Positions 6,902 through 14,039 of a stretch of DNA of 64,000 bases are shown here, piece by piece. The position numbers were made by a program, and so were the translations under genes. This stretch comes from Paramagnetospirillum magneticum AMB-1 (GTDB taxonomy: Bacteria; Pseudomonadota; Alphaproteobacteria; Rhodospirillales; Magnetospirillaceae). Positions within the stretch are counted from its first letter, which is position 1; the number at the start of each line of letters is the position of its first letter. The stretch spans positions 2,597,943-2,661,942 of the forward strand of contig NC_007626.1 in the NCBI RefSeq assembly GCF_000009985.1, read 5' to 3'. A model generated the notes under the pieces. The model did not search any database, had not been told where the DNA came from, and saw nothing but the letters and a program-made list of their open reading frames with translations.

Positions 6902-7243
6902 ATGGACCCGGACATTCTCGATCCGGCGTGGCTTGACGGAGTGCTGGGGGCGGGTGACGCCTCCAGCACCTCAACCGATGAGGGGGGGGGCAGCATGCCC
7001 GACTGGCTTGACAGCGTCCTGGGTACCGTTGGCGATGTGGCGAACACCGCAGGCGGCGTCCTGGGGGGCATCTACACTCAGCAGCAGCAGGCCAAGGCCG
7101 CCCAGGAACAGCGGGCCTATCTTGCCCAGCTGGCTCAGACCAACACCATCCTCGGCTCTCAGAGCAACCGGCAGGCCCTCTACATCGGGGCCGCACTGGT
7201 GATGATGCTGTTGCTGCTGCGCCAGACCTCCCAGAACAGGTGA
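6902..7243 (+). CDS. Membrane-anchored virion protein candidate (A)
   Basis: 113 residues. The N-terminus is acidic with two PxWLDxVLG repeats (about residues 8-15 and 33-40). A Gln/Ala-rich helical middle follows, then a C-terminal membrane helix (ALYIGAALVMMLLLL, about 92-106) and a short basic tail. A C-terminal anchor is typical of proteins placed in the inner membrane of tailless phage virions. It follows the capsid gene by 10 bases. Confidence 0.6.
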   Translation: MDPDILDPAWLDGVLGAGDASSTSTDEGGGSMPDWLDSVLGTVGDVANTAGGVLGGIYTQQQQAKAAQEQRAYLAQLAQTNTILGSQSNRQALYIGAALVMMLLLLRQTSQNR

Positions 7244-7247
7244 CCCC

Positions 7248-7631
7248 ATGGCGATCCTCGGCGGTGATAGCTCTTCGTCCAGTTCGTCCGTCGCGTCGAA
7301 CCAGATTTCCTTCAACCCCATCATCACGGCCCTGACCGGCACGGGCAGCACCACGCCCACCGTCACGGCCCCTCAGAGTCTCACCCCCACGTCCTCGGCC
7401 CTGGCCTATGACGGCGCGGACAGCCTGTCCCTGCCCACGTCCCTCTTGGGGGGCGGAGCGGGGCAGGCCACTCGGGGCGCCATCGGCGCGGGCCAGACCA
7501 TCCCCGGTGTCACTACCGATCCCAATGCGGTTCAGTTGGGGGTCAAGACCAATCCCCAGACCATGATTTGGGTGCTGCTGTTCGGCGGCTTCGCCCTGGT
7601 CATGCTGACCGGCGGCGGGGGGCGGCGGTGA
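7248..7631 (+). CDS. Membrane-anchored virion protein candidate (A)
   Basis: 127 residues: Ser-rich start, Thr/Ser/Gly-rich middle with little helix, and one C-terminal membrane helix (about 105-121) with a Gly-Arg tail. Its last codons overlap the next start (GTGA). The low-complexity, C-anchored form matches the neighbouring small structural proteins. Confidence 0.58.
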   Translation: MAILGGDSSSSSSSVASNQISFNPIITALTGTGSTTPTVTAPQSLTPTSSALAYDGADSLSLPTSLLGGGAGQATRGAIGAGQTIPGVTTDPNAVQLGVKTNPQTMIWVLLFGGFALVMLTGGGGRR

Positions 7632-7987
7632 TTACCTTCGAAATCCCCGCCGTGTTCGATCCGGCCACCGTGGCACCTGCCGTGCCCGGTGGTCGCGTCG
7701 ATCTGCTGCGGGGCGTTACCGGCGTGTATGTCAAACGGGATGACGTGCAGGTCGGGGCCATGGCCGTCGCCATGGCTGATGACGGCTTCGGCCGGGACCT
7801 GTTCATCCGCGCCCTGGCCGGCCGTGATCCTGACCTGGTTAAATCTGCCGATCAATACGTCCGGGCGGCGGTGATCGCCGGTGGCTTTGACGGGGCTCGG
7901 GCCTTCACCATGCGGCCCGGCGCCATGCGCCACCTTGAGCGCCTCGGCTGGACGGAAATCGGCCGCTACTACCGGTTGGTCCCATGA
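7628..7987 (+). CDS. Hypothetical protein in the structural operon (A)
   Basis: 119 residues from a GTG that overlaps the upstream stop. It is a soluble alpha/beta protein. The ending MRHLERLGWTEIGRYYRLV resembles the last strand and helix of GNAT acetyltransferases, but no acetyl-CoA loop can be seen, so this is only a hint. It overlaps the next gene by ATGA. Confidence 0.55.
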   Translation: MITFEIPAVFDPATVAPAVPGGRVDLLRGVTGVYVKRDDVQVGAMAVAMADDGFGRDLFIRALAGRDPDLVKSADQYVRAAVIAGGFDGARAFTMRPGAMRHLERLGWTEIGRYYRLVP

Positions 7988-8334
7988 GCGACCCTTTCGA
8001 CAGCGGGGGCGGCGGCGGTTCGTCCAGTTCGTCGACGGCCTCCAATGATGTGACCGTCAATGTCACGGTGGACAACGCCGACGTCGCCAAGGCCCTCACC
8101 ATGGCGTCCGAGGCGCAGGCCCAGGCCCAGACCGCCAGCGCGGCGGTCAATGCGGAGGCCATCAAGGCCGTGGCCGCTGGGATCGCCGCCACGGCGGTCA
8201 AGTCGGTGCAGGCCATTCAGGACAACACCAAGGCCACCCTGGACGCCTACGCGGCCCATGTGGATGGCGGGTCGAAAGCAACCATCATCGCCGCCCTGAT
8301 CGGGGCCGCGGCGGTGATCTACCACAAGAGGTGA
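7984..8334 (+). CDS. Ala-rich helical membrane-anchored protein (A)
   Basis: 116 residues: Gly/Ser-rich start, a long Ala/Gln-rich helix likely to form a coiled coil (about 35-85), and a C-terminal membrane helix (about 98-113) with a basic end. A trimeric rod anchored in the virion membrane is one reading. It shares its Ser-rich leader style with the protein two genes upstream. Confidence 0.58.
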   Translation: MSDPFDSGGGGGSSSSSTASNDVTVNVTVDNADVAKALTMASEAQAQAQTASAAVNAEAIKAVAAGIAATAVKSVQAIQDNTKATLDAYAAHVDGGSKATIIAALIGAAAVIYHKR

Positions 8335-8337
8335 TCC

Positions 8338-8946
8338 ATGGGTTTCGCACGCGGCCCCATCTTCCAGCTCGTCCCCATTGACCTGAGTTCGGCCGGGTCC
8401 AAGACCTTCCACGATGTGGCGGGCGTCGTGTCGTTCGTCCGTGCTGAGGACACGGGCAAGGCGGAGGTGCTGGGCGCCAAGGTATCCGTCATGCTGGGCG
8501 ACGTGGTCATGGACCAGGTGCCCCTGACCACCAACAGCATCATCCGCATCCGCAAGACGGTGTCCCTGTGCAAGTTCACCTGGGACGCCCAGCCCGGTGT
8601 GACCGCCTACATCCTGGTGGCGCCCGACGAAGATGTGATGATCCATTCCCCGCCGTCGCGCCAGCTGGTGACGCAGTCCATGGCCTCCGCCCTGGCGGCC
8701 TCGGCGGCCAGCATCGGCACCTCGGCGGCCTTGGTGGCGGCGGCCAATGGCTCCCGCCAGAAGCTGACCGTCAAGAACAACTCGGCCTCGGCCACCATCT
8801 ACCTGGGGGCGGACAACGCCGTCACCACGGCCAGCGGCTTCCCGCTCGGGCCGGGGGAGGGGTTCACCTTCGAAGGCACCACCGGAGCCGTCTATGCCAT
8901 CGCCAGCGCCGCCGGAACGGACGTGCGCATCCTGGCGGAGGGCTGA
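8338..8946 (+). CDS. Structural protein with beta C-terminal domain, possible vertex or spike base (A)
   Basis: 202 residues. The C-terminal 65 residues (RQKLTVKNNSASATIYLG, then FPLGPGEGFTFEG and VYAIASAAGTDVRIL) follow a strand pattern often found in phage structural proteins that bind a fibre or form a base. It lies between the membrane proteins and the spike gene, so a penton or spike-base role is likely. No signal peptide. Confidence 0.58.
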   Translation: MGFARGPIFQLVPIDLSSAGSKTFHDVAGVVSFVRAEDTGKAEVLGAKVSVMLGDVVMDQVPLTTNSIIRIRKTVSLCKFTWDAQPGVTAYILVAPDEDVMIHSPPSRQLVTQSMASALAASAASIGTSAALVAAANGSRQKLTVKNNSASATIYLGADNAVTTASGFPLGPGEGFTFEGTTGAVYAIASAAGTDVRILAEG

Positions 8947-8948
8947 TC

Positions 8949-9881
8949 ATGGGCATCCTGCCCCCCAACCTCCGCCCCGACATCGAAGCTCTGCGGGTGG
9001 ACATGGCCGTCGCCAATCTGCGGGACGCGGTCAAGGACGGCTGGTCCGTCCTGGCCCTGTCAACCGGCATGGTTGACGCTTTCACCGATCAGACGGGAAT
9101 CGCCAGCCTGGGCGGGGCGACATGGGCGTCGGGGGCTCTGTCAAATCGGTCGGCGGCCACGGTCGGCAATACTCGCGCAACGGACGGGTCGCCGGGGGCT
9201 TCGTGGACTTACACCGATCGGGCGTATTCGATCCCCAACGGCGTCACGGTGTCGTCGGTGGGCATCTGGTCCAACGCGACCAGCGGCAATGGTACGCTCT
9301 ACATCATGGAGCGGGTGGGGGCGGGCAGCTACGTGGTGCGGGCCAGTCAGGCGATCACGTTCACGGCGACAGGCTGGCTCGACGTCGCGCTGTCATATGT
9401 CGTCCCAGGCAGCGGCACGTTCTACGTCGGCGCGTGGGTGAACAATGCCAGCGTCGGAGTTACCCCGAGCGGAGCGTTTGCCACCTATAACGGGCAGGCG
9501 TCGGGCAGTTTTTCGGCGTCCGAAACCACGGGGTCGATGCACACCACGCGGGTGACCTATAGCGGATCGCCGGGGGCTGTGACGGTGGTGTCTGGTGCCT
9601 TCGCCCTCGGCTTTCAGCCCTCCGTGGCGCGCATCGTCTCGCCGGTCGAGTTGGGTGGCGGTGCCATCGGCACGGACTGCTTGCTTGACCTGTCCCGCGA
9701 CGGCGCGGCCTGGGCGGCGGTGCCGCTGTCCGACCTGGGGAAATTCGACGCCTCGACGCGCATCGTGGGCGGACTGGTGAGCCTCGCCGGCCAGCCAGCC
9801 GGGTCGAGCATCTATTGGCGCTGGCGCGCAACGGCCGCCTACGCCGGGAAAAACCACGGTATCTGGCTGCAGTGCAAGTGA
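8949..9881 (+). CDS. Spike or receptor-binding fibre candidate (A)
   Basis: 310 residues from the ATG at 8949. A short helical N-terminus (1-45) is followed by Gly/Ser/Thr-rich beta sequence, including a carbohydrate-module-like stretch (NGTLYIMERVGAGSYVV, FYVGAWVNN). It is the longest virion gene after the capsid and precedes the lysis genes. It differs from prophage B by G156S. Confidence 0.58.
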   Translation: MGILPPNLRPDIEALRVDMAVANLRDAVKDGWSVLALSTGMVDAFTDQTGIASLGGATWASGALSNRSAATVGNTRATDGSPGASWTYTDRAYSIPNGVTVSSVGIWSNATSGNGTLYIMERVGAGSYVVRASQAITFTATGWLDVALSYVVPGSGTFYVGAWVNNASVGVTPSGAFATYNGQASGSFSASETTGSMHTTRVTYSGSPGAVTVVSGAFALGFQPSVARIVSPVELGGGAIGTDCLLDLSRDGAAWAAVPLSDLGKFDASTRIVGGLVSLAGQPAGSSIYWRWRATAAYAGKNHGIWLQCK

Positions 9882-9889
9882 GGTCGATC

Positions 9890-9973
9890 ATGCCCCCCAT
9901 GCCCATTCGCCCCGGCGAAAACCCTATCCCCGACGATTTCCGCCCCCCGGTGCCCGAATGCTGGTCCGCCTGA
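9890..9973 (+). CDS. Possible 27-residue proline-rich peptide (A)
   Basis: A short frame between spike and lysin, starting 9 bases after the spike stop behind a GTGAGG site and overlapping the lysin start by 16 bases. About one third Pro. It is kept in both copies, but those are identical anyway, so this is weak support. Confidence 0.35.
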   Translation: MPPMPIRPGENPIPDDFRPPVPECWSA

Positions 9974-10455
9974 TCGGCTTCGGCATCCTCGCCTATGGAG
10001 TTTACATGCTGACCTCGCAGCAGGCCCGCACGGCCATCATTTCCAGCTACGACACCATGCCGGAGCCCGACGCCGATGTTGACGTCGTCGCCCGCACCAT
10101 CTGGGGCGAGGCGCGAGGCGAGGGCGTTACCGGCATGACCGCCGTCGCCAACGTCATCGCCAACCGGGTCGCCCACCCGGGATGGTGGGGCAGGGGGTGG
10201 CGCGGCGTCTGCCTCGCGCCCTACCAGTTCAGCGCCTGGAACGCCAATGACCCCAATCTGGTCAAGCTCTCCACCGTCACCACGGCAGACCCCTCGTTCG
10301 CGGCCGCCGTGGAGATCGCCGCGGGGGCTGTCTACGGCACCTTGGCCGACGTCACCGGCGGCGCCACCCACTACCACACCCTCAACATCCATCCGGCCTG
10401 GGCGGACGAACTGACCCAGACCGCCCGCATCGGGAGCCATGTGTTCTATGCCTGA
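9958..10455 (+). CDS. SleB-type cell-wall hydrolase, phage lysin (A)
   Basis: 165 residues: an N-terminal membrane or signal-anchor helix (about 4-19) and a Hydrolase_2 (SleB) domain from about 42. The motif WGEARGE (49-55) carries the expected catalytic Glu, followed by VANVIANRV and YQFSAWN motifs. Such enzymes cleave peptidoglycan glycan strands. It is either the endolysin or a virion-borne entry enzyme. It differs from prophage B at V132I and one silent base. Confidence 0.85.
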   Translation: MLVRLIGFGILAYGVYMLTSQQARTAIISSYDTMPEPDADVDVVARTIWGEARGEGVTGMTAVANVIANRVAHPGWWGRGWRGVCLAPYQFSAWNANDPNLVKLSTVTTADPSFAAAVEIAAGAVYGTLADVTGGATHYHTLNIHPAWADELTQTARIGSHVFYA

Positions 10456-10606
10456 GATCATCGCCAGCATGGCCCAATTGATCGCTCCGGGGGCACTGCC
10501 CGCCGGGGCGATCCTGTACGCATGGTGGAAGCTCGACAAGCGCATAACCGTGCTGGAAGCCCAGTGGGAAATCCTCTGGGAACATCACAAAAGCAAGGAG
10601 GATTAA
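10448..10606 (+). CDS. Holin-like small membrane protein (A type)
   Basis: 52 residues: one hydrophobic segment (about 11-28) followed by a charged helix ending in HHKSKED. It starts inside the end of the lysin gene. The shared block with prophage B ends three codons into this gene. The B version keeps the topology and acidic tail but has a different sequence. Lysin-adjacent position suggests a holin or spanin-like role. Confidence 0.55.
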   Translation: MPEIIASMAQLIAPGALPAGAILYAWWKLDKRITVLEAQWEILWEHHKSKED

Positions 10607-10608
10607 GC

Positions 10609-10785
10609 ATGAAGTGGTTTCTGAAGCGCCTGCGCGAGAATTCGACCAAGACCGCCCTGGTGGCCGCCGTGGGGGCTGGCGTCGGCGCTGCCACCGGCAC
10701 CGTGGACCCCGGCACCGCCTCCGGTGCCCTGGTGGCCGCCATGGTGGCCTTCCTGACCCCCGACAACGAGGTGCCCCATGGCTAA
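10609..10785 (+). CDS. Small Gly/Ala-rich membrane-active protein, holin candidate (A type)
   Basis: 58 residues behind a perfect AAGGAGG site. A basic N-terminus (KWFLKRLRENSTK) is followed by small-residue hydrophobic segments (about 17-30 and 38-52). It is clearly homologous to the B protein at 13861-14037, with several substitutions. It resembles small holins. Confidence 0.58.
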   Translation: MKWFLKRLRENSTKTALVAAVGAGVGAATGTVDPGTASGALVAAMVAFLTPDNEVPHG

Positions 10786-10882
10786 GGGCCGCACCGCCTC
10801 CGGGCGCGTCAAGAAGGGCTATCGCATTACCAAGGGCGGCGCGGTGGTCAAGGCTAGGACCAAGCGGCGCAAGCGCCGGTAG
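10778..10882 (+). CDS. 34-residue highly basic protein (A type)
   Basis: About 40 percent Lys plus Arg, ending in KRRKRR, with Gly and Ser between. It looks like a DNA-condensing or genome-binding peptide of small phages. It overlaps the upstream gene by 8 bases. The B copy has three substitutions and is otherwise the same, even though it lies outside the near-identical block, so it is under constraint. Confidence 0.65.
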   Translation: MAKGRTASGRVKKGYRITKGGAVVKARTKRRKRR

Positions 10883-10894
10883 GGGGTTGCTGCC

Positions 10895-11281
10895 GTGCCA
10901 ACTGTGATTGACATCAACAACTACAGATGGGTCGAGCAGGCGACGTGGAGCAGTTGGAGCCAGGAAGAGCGCCAAGACTTCATTGCTCGTGTCACCGCTC
11001 ATGGGTTTACCCCGATTGATCCTGTCGATGGGGATGCATCGCCTCGGTTGCTCCCGCCGGATGGGGCCAATGGAGAGGACGGGGGGGCGGCAGCAATCAA
11101 CGCAGTTACCTATGACGGTGGTTCCGACGCCGGCACTCCGATCGGAGATGGCGCCACCGGCCTCGGGCTCGGCTGGCCGGATTGGGGTATCCTGGCGCAA
11201 ACCAAGCAATTCCCCTGGCTGCTGCTGGGGGCGGGATTGATTTTGATGGTGATGGCATCCCGCCGTCACAGGGGGCGGTGA
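10895..11281 (+). CDS. C-terminally anchored virion protein candidate (A type)
   Basis: 128 residues from GTG. It has a soluble N-terminal part rich in Trp and acidic residues, a GDGATGLG motif, and a C-terminal membrane helix (about 106-121) with a basic tail. The B counterpart (13321-13713) has the same layout, and the PIGDxATGLG motif is the main shared sequence. The ectodomain is therefore very diverged, as expected for an exposed or partner-specific protein. Confidence 0.55.
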   Translation: MPTVIDINNYRWVEQATWSSWSQEERQDFIARVTAHGFTPIDPVDGDASPRLLPPDGANGEDGGAAAINAVTYDGGSDAGTPIGDGATGLGLGWPDWGILAQTKQFPWLLLGAGLILMVMASRRHRGR

Positions 11282-11499
11282 TGGCGACAGAAGAGGAATA
11301 TCGGGCGGGGGCGGGCTGGAAGCCGGGTGATGTGCTTCCGCCGAATGCGGCCCGCCCTTCCGATTTGGTCACCTATGACCAATATGGGTCGGACGGGAAG
11401 GGGTGGTTCTGGATTGGCACCGTCGCCATCCCCTCCCAGGCGGCCTATTTCGCTATCGGGTCGTTCTTCCTCATCGCGTGGTTGGCGACCCGCCGATAA
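11281..11499 (+). CDS. 72-residue membrane protein (A type)
   Basis: It starts at TGATG with the previous gene. The N-terminal part has conserved MATEEEY and GSDGKGWFWIG motifs, and the C-terminal part is one membrane helix (about 49-69). Strongly similar to the B protein at 13109-13321. It is the last gene of the structural operon and runs 29 bases into the convergent secreted-protein gene. Confidence 0.6.
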   Translation: MATEEEYRAGAGWKPGDVLPPNAARPSDLVTYDQYGSDGKGWFWIGTVAIPSQAAYFAIGSFFLIAWLATRR

Positions 11500-11848
11500 T
11501 TTCGCGGACAGCCTTTTCCACGCTGCTTTCCTGTTTCGGAATGGGTTGCCATTGCAAGTGGGGGCAATTGGCATTTGGCGGAACGGTGGCGTTGTCGTCT
11601 AGAAGAACGAGGCGGCGGAAGCTGTCTTTTTGTTCATGCCTAACTTGAAGCGCATATGGACGGCCTGTAATCCCGCCTTTAAAGCGAATGACGGCGGTGT
11701 TCGGGGTCGACATGGTGCATTCTTGATACTTTGCGGTCGGATGCAGGCATCCGACGATGTTTGCGGCGCTATCGCAAAGGGCTGATGCCTGAGCTACGGC
11801 GGGCAGGGTCAGCAGGGCAAAAATCTGAATGGCCATTCTCGTTTTCAT
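11471..11848 (-). CDS. Small secreted protein of unknown function (A only)
   Basis: 125 residues. The ATG at 11848, behind a GGAG site, gives a clear signal peptide (hydrophobic IQIFALLTLPAV, cleavage after AQASA). The mature part has four Cys, compatible with two disulfides in the periplasm. It is transcribed with the regulator upstream and against the virion operon. It may be a lysogenic conversion or exclusion protein (inference from position). B has an unrelated short gene in the same place. Confidence 0.6.
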   Translation of the reverse strand: MKTRMAIQIFALLTLPAVAQASALCDSAANIVGCLHPTAKYQECTMSTPNTAVIRFKGGITGRPYALQVRHEQKDSFRRLVLLDDNATVPPNANCPHLQWQPIPKQESSVEKAVREIIGGSPTTR

Positions 11849-12288
11849 GGGTGGGCTCTCCTCTTGACGGCTGAAGCAAGCTGGGCGGCGGTGCGGAGTG
11901 ATACCCCCAGGCGATAGGCTATGCGGTCGTTGCGGTAGCCCTGCCAAACCATCTCCGCCACAGCTTCCAGTCGTTGCTTGCGGGCTTCCTTCTCGCGATG
12001 TTTCATGGCAAATCGAAGGTGAGCAAGGGCTTGCTCGTCTCCGAGCCCTGGAAACTGCCGTTGCATTTCCGCCACACCTGCAGGGTTGTTGATGTCGCCG
12101 GAAACCTTGTCCAGTGCGGCTTTGGCGATGTTTTGCAGGGTGCGGAATTTGACAGTTGCATTCTTGCTACATACTTCAAGCATAGTCTCTCTTTTGGCAC
12201 GTTCGCGCACCTCAGAGAGCATTCTGTCTAAGAACTTCTCAAGGATAGGCAAAGTCTCGCGTGGGATGTCGTAAATGAACTTTTTCAT
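11845..12288 (-). CDS. HTH regulator of prophage A
   Basis: 147 residues: helical throughout, with a C-terminal helix-turn-helix (WQGYRNDRIAYRLGVSLRT, about 115-133). It shares architecture but little sequence with the regulator of B (12509-12943). It is transcribed from next to the central dif-like site towards its own structural operon, and overlaps the secreted-protein gene by 4 bases. The probable role is to control the lysogenic state. Confidence 0.62.
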   Translation of the reverse strand: MKKFIYDIPRETLPILEKFLDRMLSEVRERAKRETMLEVCSKNATVKFRTLQNIAKAALDKVSGDINNPAGVAEMQRQFPGLGDEQALAHLRFAMKHREKEARKQRLEAVAEMVWQGYRNDRIAYRLGVSLRTAAQLASAVKRRAHP

Positions 12289-12508
12289 GGTGCCCTCGGT
12301 CGAATGCCCATTCTGGGGCGTTGTCCTGTGGCCTTTGGCCGGGCTGGAAATTATGGAAGTTCAAGCCGGTAGCAAGTGTTTTTCGTCGCCATAATATACA
12401 TTATGCGACAAATTGGTATTGGCATAAACCGTTGATATTAGGTTGTTTTTTGTGCGCGTTCCGCGTGCTAAATGCCTCGCCCTCCTACCCGTTCAGAGAG
12501 GGAATGCC
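12289..12508. promoter_or_regulatory. Divergent promoter region between the two prophage regulators
   Basis: 220 bases between the two divergent HTH genes, holding the central dif-like site. Each half belongs to a different element. If an element excised, this half would join its 5-prime control region, putting regulator and early operon back to back around the attachment site. No clear promoter boxes could be assigned. Confidence 0.5.
12382..12422 (-). other. Central complete dif-like site
   Basis: Read on the minus strand, the core CGCATAATGTATATTATG is identical to the E. coli dif core. The XerC-type arm is TTGTCGCATAA, and the XerD-type arm TTATGGCGACG lies beside element A. Both arms are complete here, unlike the outer sites. 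Its direction is opposite to the left and right sites. Confidence 0.82.
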
Positions 12509-12943
12509 ATGCAAGAAATGCTTCGGTATATCGACCCGAATGCTTTGCCAGAATTTGCAAAGTACTTGAAACAGCTTCTCGGTCAGATACATACAAAGGT
12601 AGTATATGCGGAGAGGCATGAGTATAGGATGGCCGAATTCGCCCGCCGAAAGCAGGCCACTGAACTCTGCGCACGCCGAGCCCATGCCCGCATTGTCGGC
12701 GGAATGGACCGAAACGAAAGCATCCGCCGAGCCGTCCAGGAACCGCCCTACCCGCCCGAGGCTGTTATTGCCTACCACGTCAAAGTGATGGAAAAGAAGC
12801 GAGCCGCACGGCTCCGCGCACGCCGGGCTGACCGCATTTTCGCCATGATGCGCGAGGGTAAATCCAATGCCGCAATCGCCCGAGACCTGGGCGTATCGCC
12901 GTCGACCGTCGCCAAGACGCTATCGAAAGGGGAACCGAAATGA
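12509..12943 (+). CDS. HTH regulator of prophage B
   Basis: 144 residues: a basic helical protein with a C-terminal helix-turn-helix (MMREGKSNAAIARDLGVSPS, about 112-131). The ATG at 12509 follows a GAGAGG site. Same position and layout as the A regulator but different sequence, so the two elements probably have different immunity specificities. It overlaps the next gene by ATGA. Confidence 0.62.
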   Translation: MQEMLRYIDPNALPEFAKYLKQLLGQIHTKVVYAERHEYRMAEFARRKQATELCARRAHARIVGGMDRNESIRRAVQEPPYPPEAVIAYHVKVMEKKRAARLRARRADRIFAMMREGKSNAAIARDLGVSPSTVAKTLSKGEPK

Positions 12944-13137
12944 CCGCCTATTTCTTGATCCTGTGGTTCGCCAACGCGCCGTTCCAGATGGTGCCCATGC
13001 CCGATATGGCGACGTGCCAAGCGATGATGCGCGCTGGTCGCGGGGCATCCGGTGGCCCTGGGAATACCGTGACCGGCGGAAAATGCGTCACCGTTGAGAA
13101 CGGAGCAGTTACCGGCGGGTCAAACCCCAGGCAATAA
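12940..13137 (+). CDS. Small exported or membrane protein (B only)
   Basis: 65 residues with a hydrophobic start (YFLILWFANAPF) that may be a short signal or anchor, then a Gly-rich part with two Cys. It takes the place of the A secreted-protein gene and is coupled to the regulator by ATGA. Function unknown. Confidence 0.5.
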   Translation: MTAYFLILWFANAPFQMVPMPDMATCQAMMRAGRGASGGPGNTVTGGKCVTVENGAVTGGSNPRQ

Positions 13138-13321
13138 GCAAGAACGACCCAATAGCGAAATAGGCGGCGGCGGAGGGTATGGCGATTGTTCCGATCCAGA
13201 ACCACCCCTTCCCGTCCGATCCATACCGATCTTCCGTGACAAGATCGGTCGGACGGGCTGGCGGCGGCCCATCGGCTGGCGTCCATCCGGGGCCCGCCTG
13301 ATATTCTTCTTCCGTCGCCAT
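13109..13321 (-). CDS. 70-residue membrane protein (B type)
   Basis: Counterpart of 11281-11499. It shares MATEEEY, the YGSDGKGWFWIG motif and the C-terminal membrane helix, with scattered substitutions and a 2-residue length difference. It starts at TGATG with its upstream neighbour. Last gene of the B structural operon. Confidence 0.6.
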   Translation of the reverse strand: MATEEEYQAGPGWTPADGPPPARPTDLVTEDRYGSDGKGWFWIGTIAIPSAAAYFAIGSFLLIAWGLTRR

Positions 13322-13713
13322 TACCGCCGCCCCCGCCGATTGCTCGCGACCACCACAGCCGCGACCCCGAGAGCGATCAGAGCCCACGGGATTTCCGGGA
13401 GCTCTAACAGGCTTTTCAGCCATTCCTTCAACGCGCGGATCAGCTCATCCAGCGAGAAATCGCCCATGGTCGGATATTGAGCCCCTAGGCCGGTGGCGCT
13501 GTCTCCGATCGGAGAACCTGACGCAGATCCGAGACGCCCCCCGGTCAGTTCGGCAATCGCCAGAAGGCCGCCATTCATGTCGTACTTCGGGATACCATCA
13601 TCCGGAGGCGACTGGCCTGGAAGCAGGACCGTTACGCGCCTGTCAGAGCCCGGAAGGCTATCGTCAAATAGCGTCCACACCCCAAGGCGATCTTCCTGCC
13701 ATTCCAGAGCCAT
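13321..13713 (-). CDS. C-terminally anchored virion protein candidate (B type)
   Basis: 130 residues. The ATG at 13713 is chosen because a GGAG site lies between it and an upstream ATG at 13725. It has a Trp-rich N-terminus, a SPIGDSATGLG motif shared with the A counterpart, and a C-terminal membrane helix (about 108-124). It was probably exchanged or evolved fast compared with its neighbours. Confidence 0.55.
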   Translation of the reverse strand: MALEWQEDRLGVWTLFDDSLPGSDRRVTVLLPGQSPPDDGIPKYDMNGGLLAIAELTGGRLGSASGSPIGDSATGLGAQYPTMGDFSLDELIRALKEWLKSLLELPEIPWALIALGVAAVVVASNRRGRR

Positions 13714-13731
13714 CCCGATCTCCATGCAAAA

Positions 13732-13759
13732 TGACGGGTAGGATCGATCCTACCCGTCA
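13732..13759 (-). terminator. 28-bp perfect palindrome, terminator-like, only in prophage B
   Basis: Each half is TGACGGGTAGGATC or its complement. It lies just after the stop of the 34-residue basic protein gene and is followed on the minus strand by TTTT. A transcript would form a long stem, so it could end or reduce transcription into the last two structural genes. It also resembles a dimeric operator. No such sequence exists in A. Confidence 0.5.
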
Positions 13760-13763
13760 GATG

Positions 13764-13868
13764 TTACCGGCGCTTGCGCCGCTTGGCCTTGGCCTTGACC
13801 ACCGCACCGCCCTTGGCGATGCGATAGCCCTTCTTGACGCGCCCGGAGGCGGTGCGGCCCTTAGCCAT
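13764..13868 (-). CDS. 34-residue highly basic protein (B type)
   Basis: Same length and nearly same sequence as the A protein at 10778-10882 (three substitutions, all in the second half), with a TAA stop instead of TAG. It ends in KRRKRR. A genome-binding role is likely. Confidence 0.65.
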   Translation of the reverse strand: MAKGRTASGRVKKGYRIAKGGAVVKAKAKRRKRR

Positions 13869-14037
13869 GGGGCACCTCGTTGTTGGGGGTCAGGAAGGCC
13901 GCCAGGGCGGCCACCAGGGCACCGGCGGCGGTGCCGGGGTCCACGGAACCGGTGGCGGCGCCTACACCAGCCCCCACGGCGGTCACCAGGGCGGTCTTGG
14001 TCGAGTTTTCCTGCAGGCGCTTGAGAAACCACTTCAT
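13861..14037 (-). CDS. Small Gly/Ala-rich membrane-active protein, holin candidate (B type)
   Basis: 58 residues, homologous along its whole length to 10609-10785. It starts MKWFLKRLQENS, and the two hydrophobic segments are kept. Its ribosome site is weaker than in A. It overlaps the basic-protein gene by 8 bases. Confidence 0.58.
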   Translation of the reverse strand: MKWFLKRLQENSTKTALVTAVGAGVGAATGSVDPGTAAGALVAALAAFLTPNNEVPHG

Positions 14038-14039
14038 GG

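Larger units (their letters stand above)
1455..10456 (+). repeat. 9,002-bp inverted repeat, left arm
   Basis: Pairs with 14172-23173 without indels. Differences seen (A base, then B base read on the same sense): 1476 A/G, 1492 C/A, 3121 A/G, 3320 C/T, 9414 G/A, 10351 G/A and 10443 G/C. Four change amino acids: T12A and A78V in Rep, G156S in the spike and V132I in the lysin. One is silent (lysin) and two are intergenic. Identity is therefore about 99.9 percent, and it stops abruptly at both ends. Confidence 0.95.
1269..12422 (+). mobile_element. Prophage A: tailless, PRD1/PM2-lineage-like integrated element
   Basis: An element of about 11.1 kb between the left (1281-1302) and central (12384-12411) dif-like sites. 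Gene order is early genes, HUH Rep, packaging ATPase, capsid protein, small membrane proteins, spike, lysin, holin-like genes, then opposing regulator genes at the distal end. There is no tail, portal or large terminase gene and no integrase. Size and gene set match the corticovirus PM2 (about 10 kb, rolling-circle Rep) and the ssDNA phage FLiP. The class call rests on gene content and organisation; the exact family is an inference. Confidence 0.85.

Noticed and set aside
7628..7987. GNAT acetyltransferase call
   Set aside because: Only the last 20 residues look similar; the acetyl-CoA-binding loop is not visible and the protein is shorter than the family.
5878..9881. A tailed-phage or HK97-type reading of the virion genes
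   Set aside because: No large terminase, portal, protease, tape measure or tail genes. The ATPase is the short PRD1-lineage form and most virion genes are C-terminally anchored membrane proteins.
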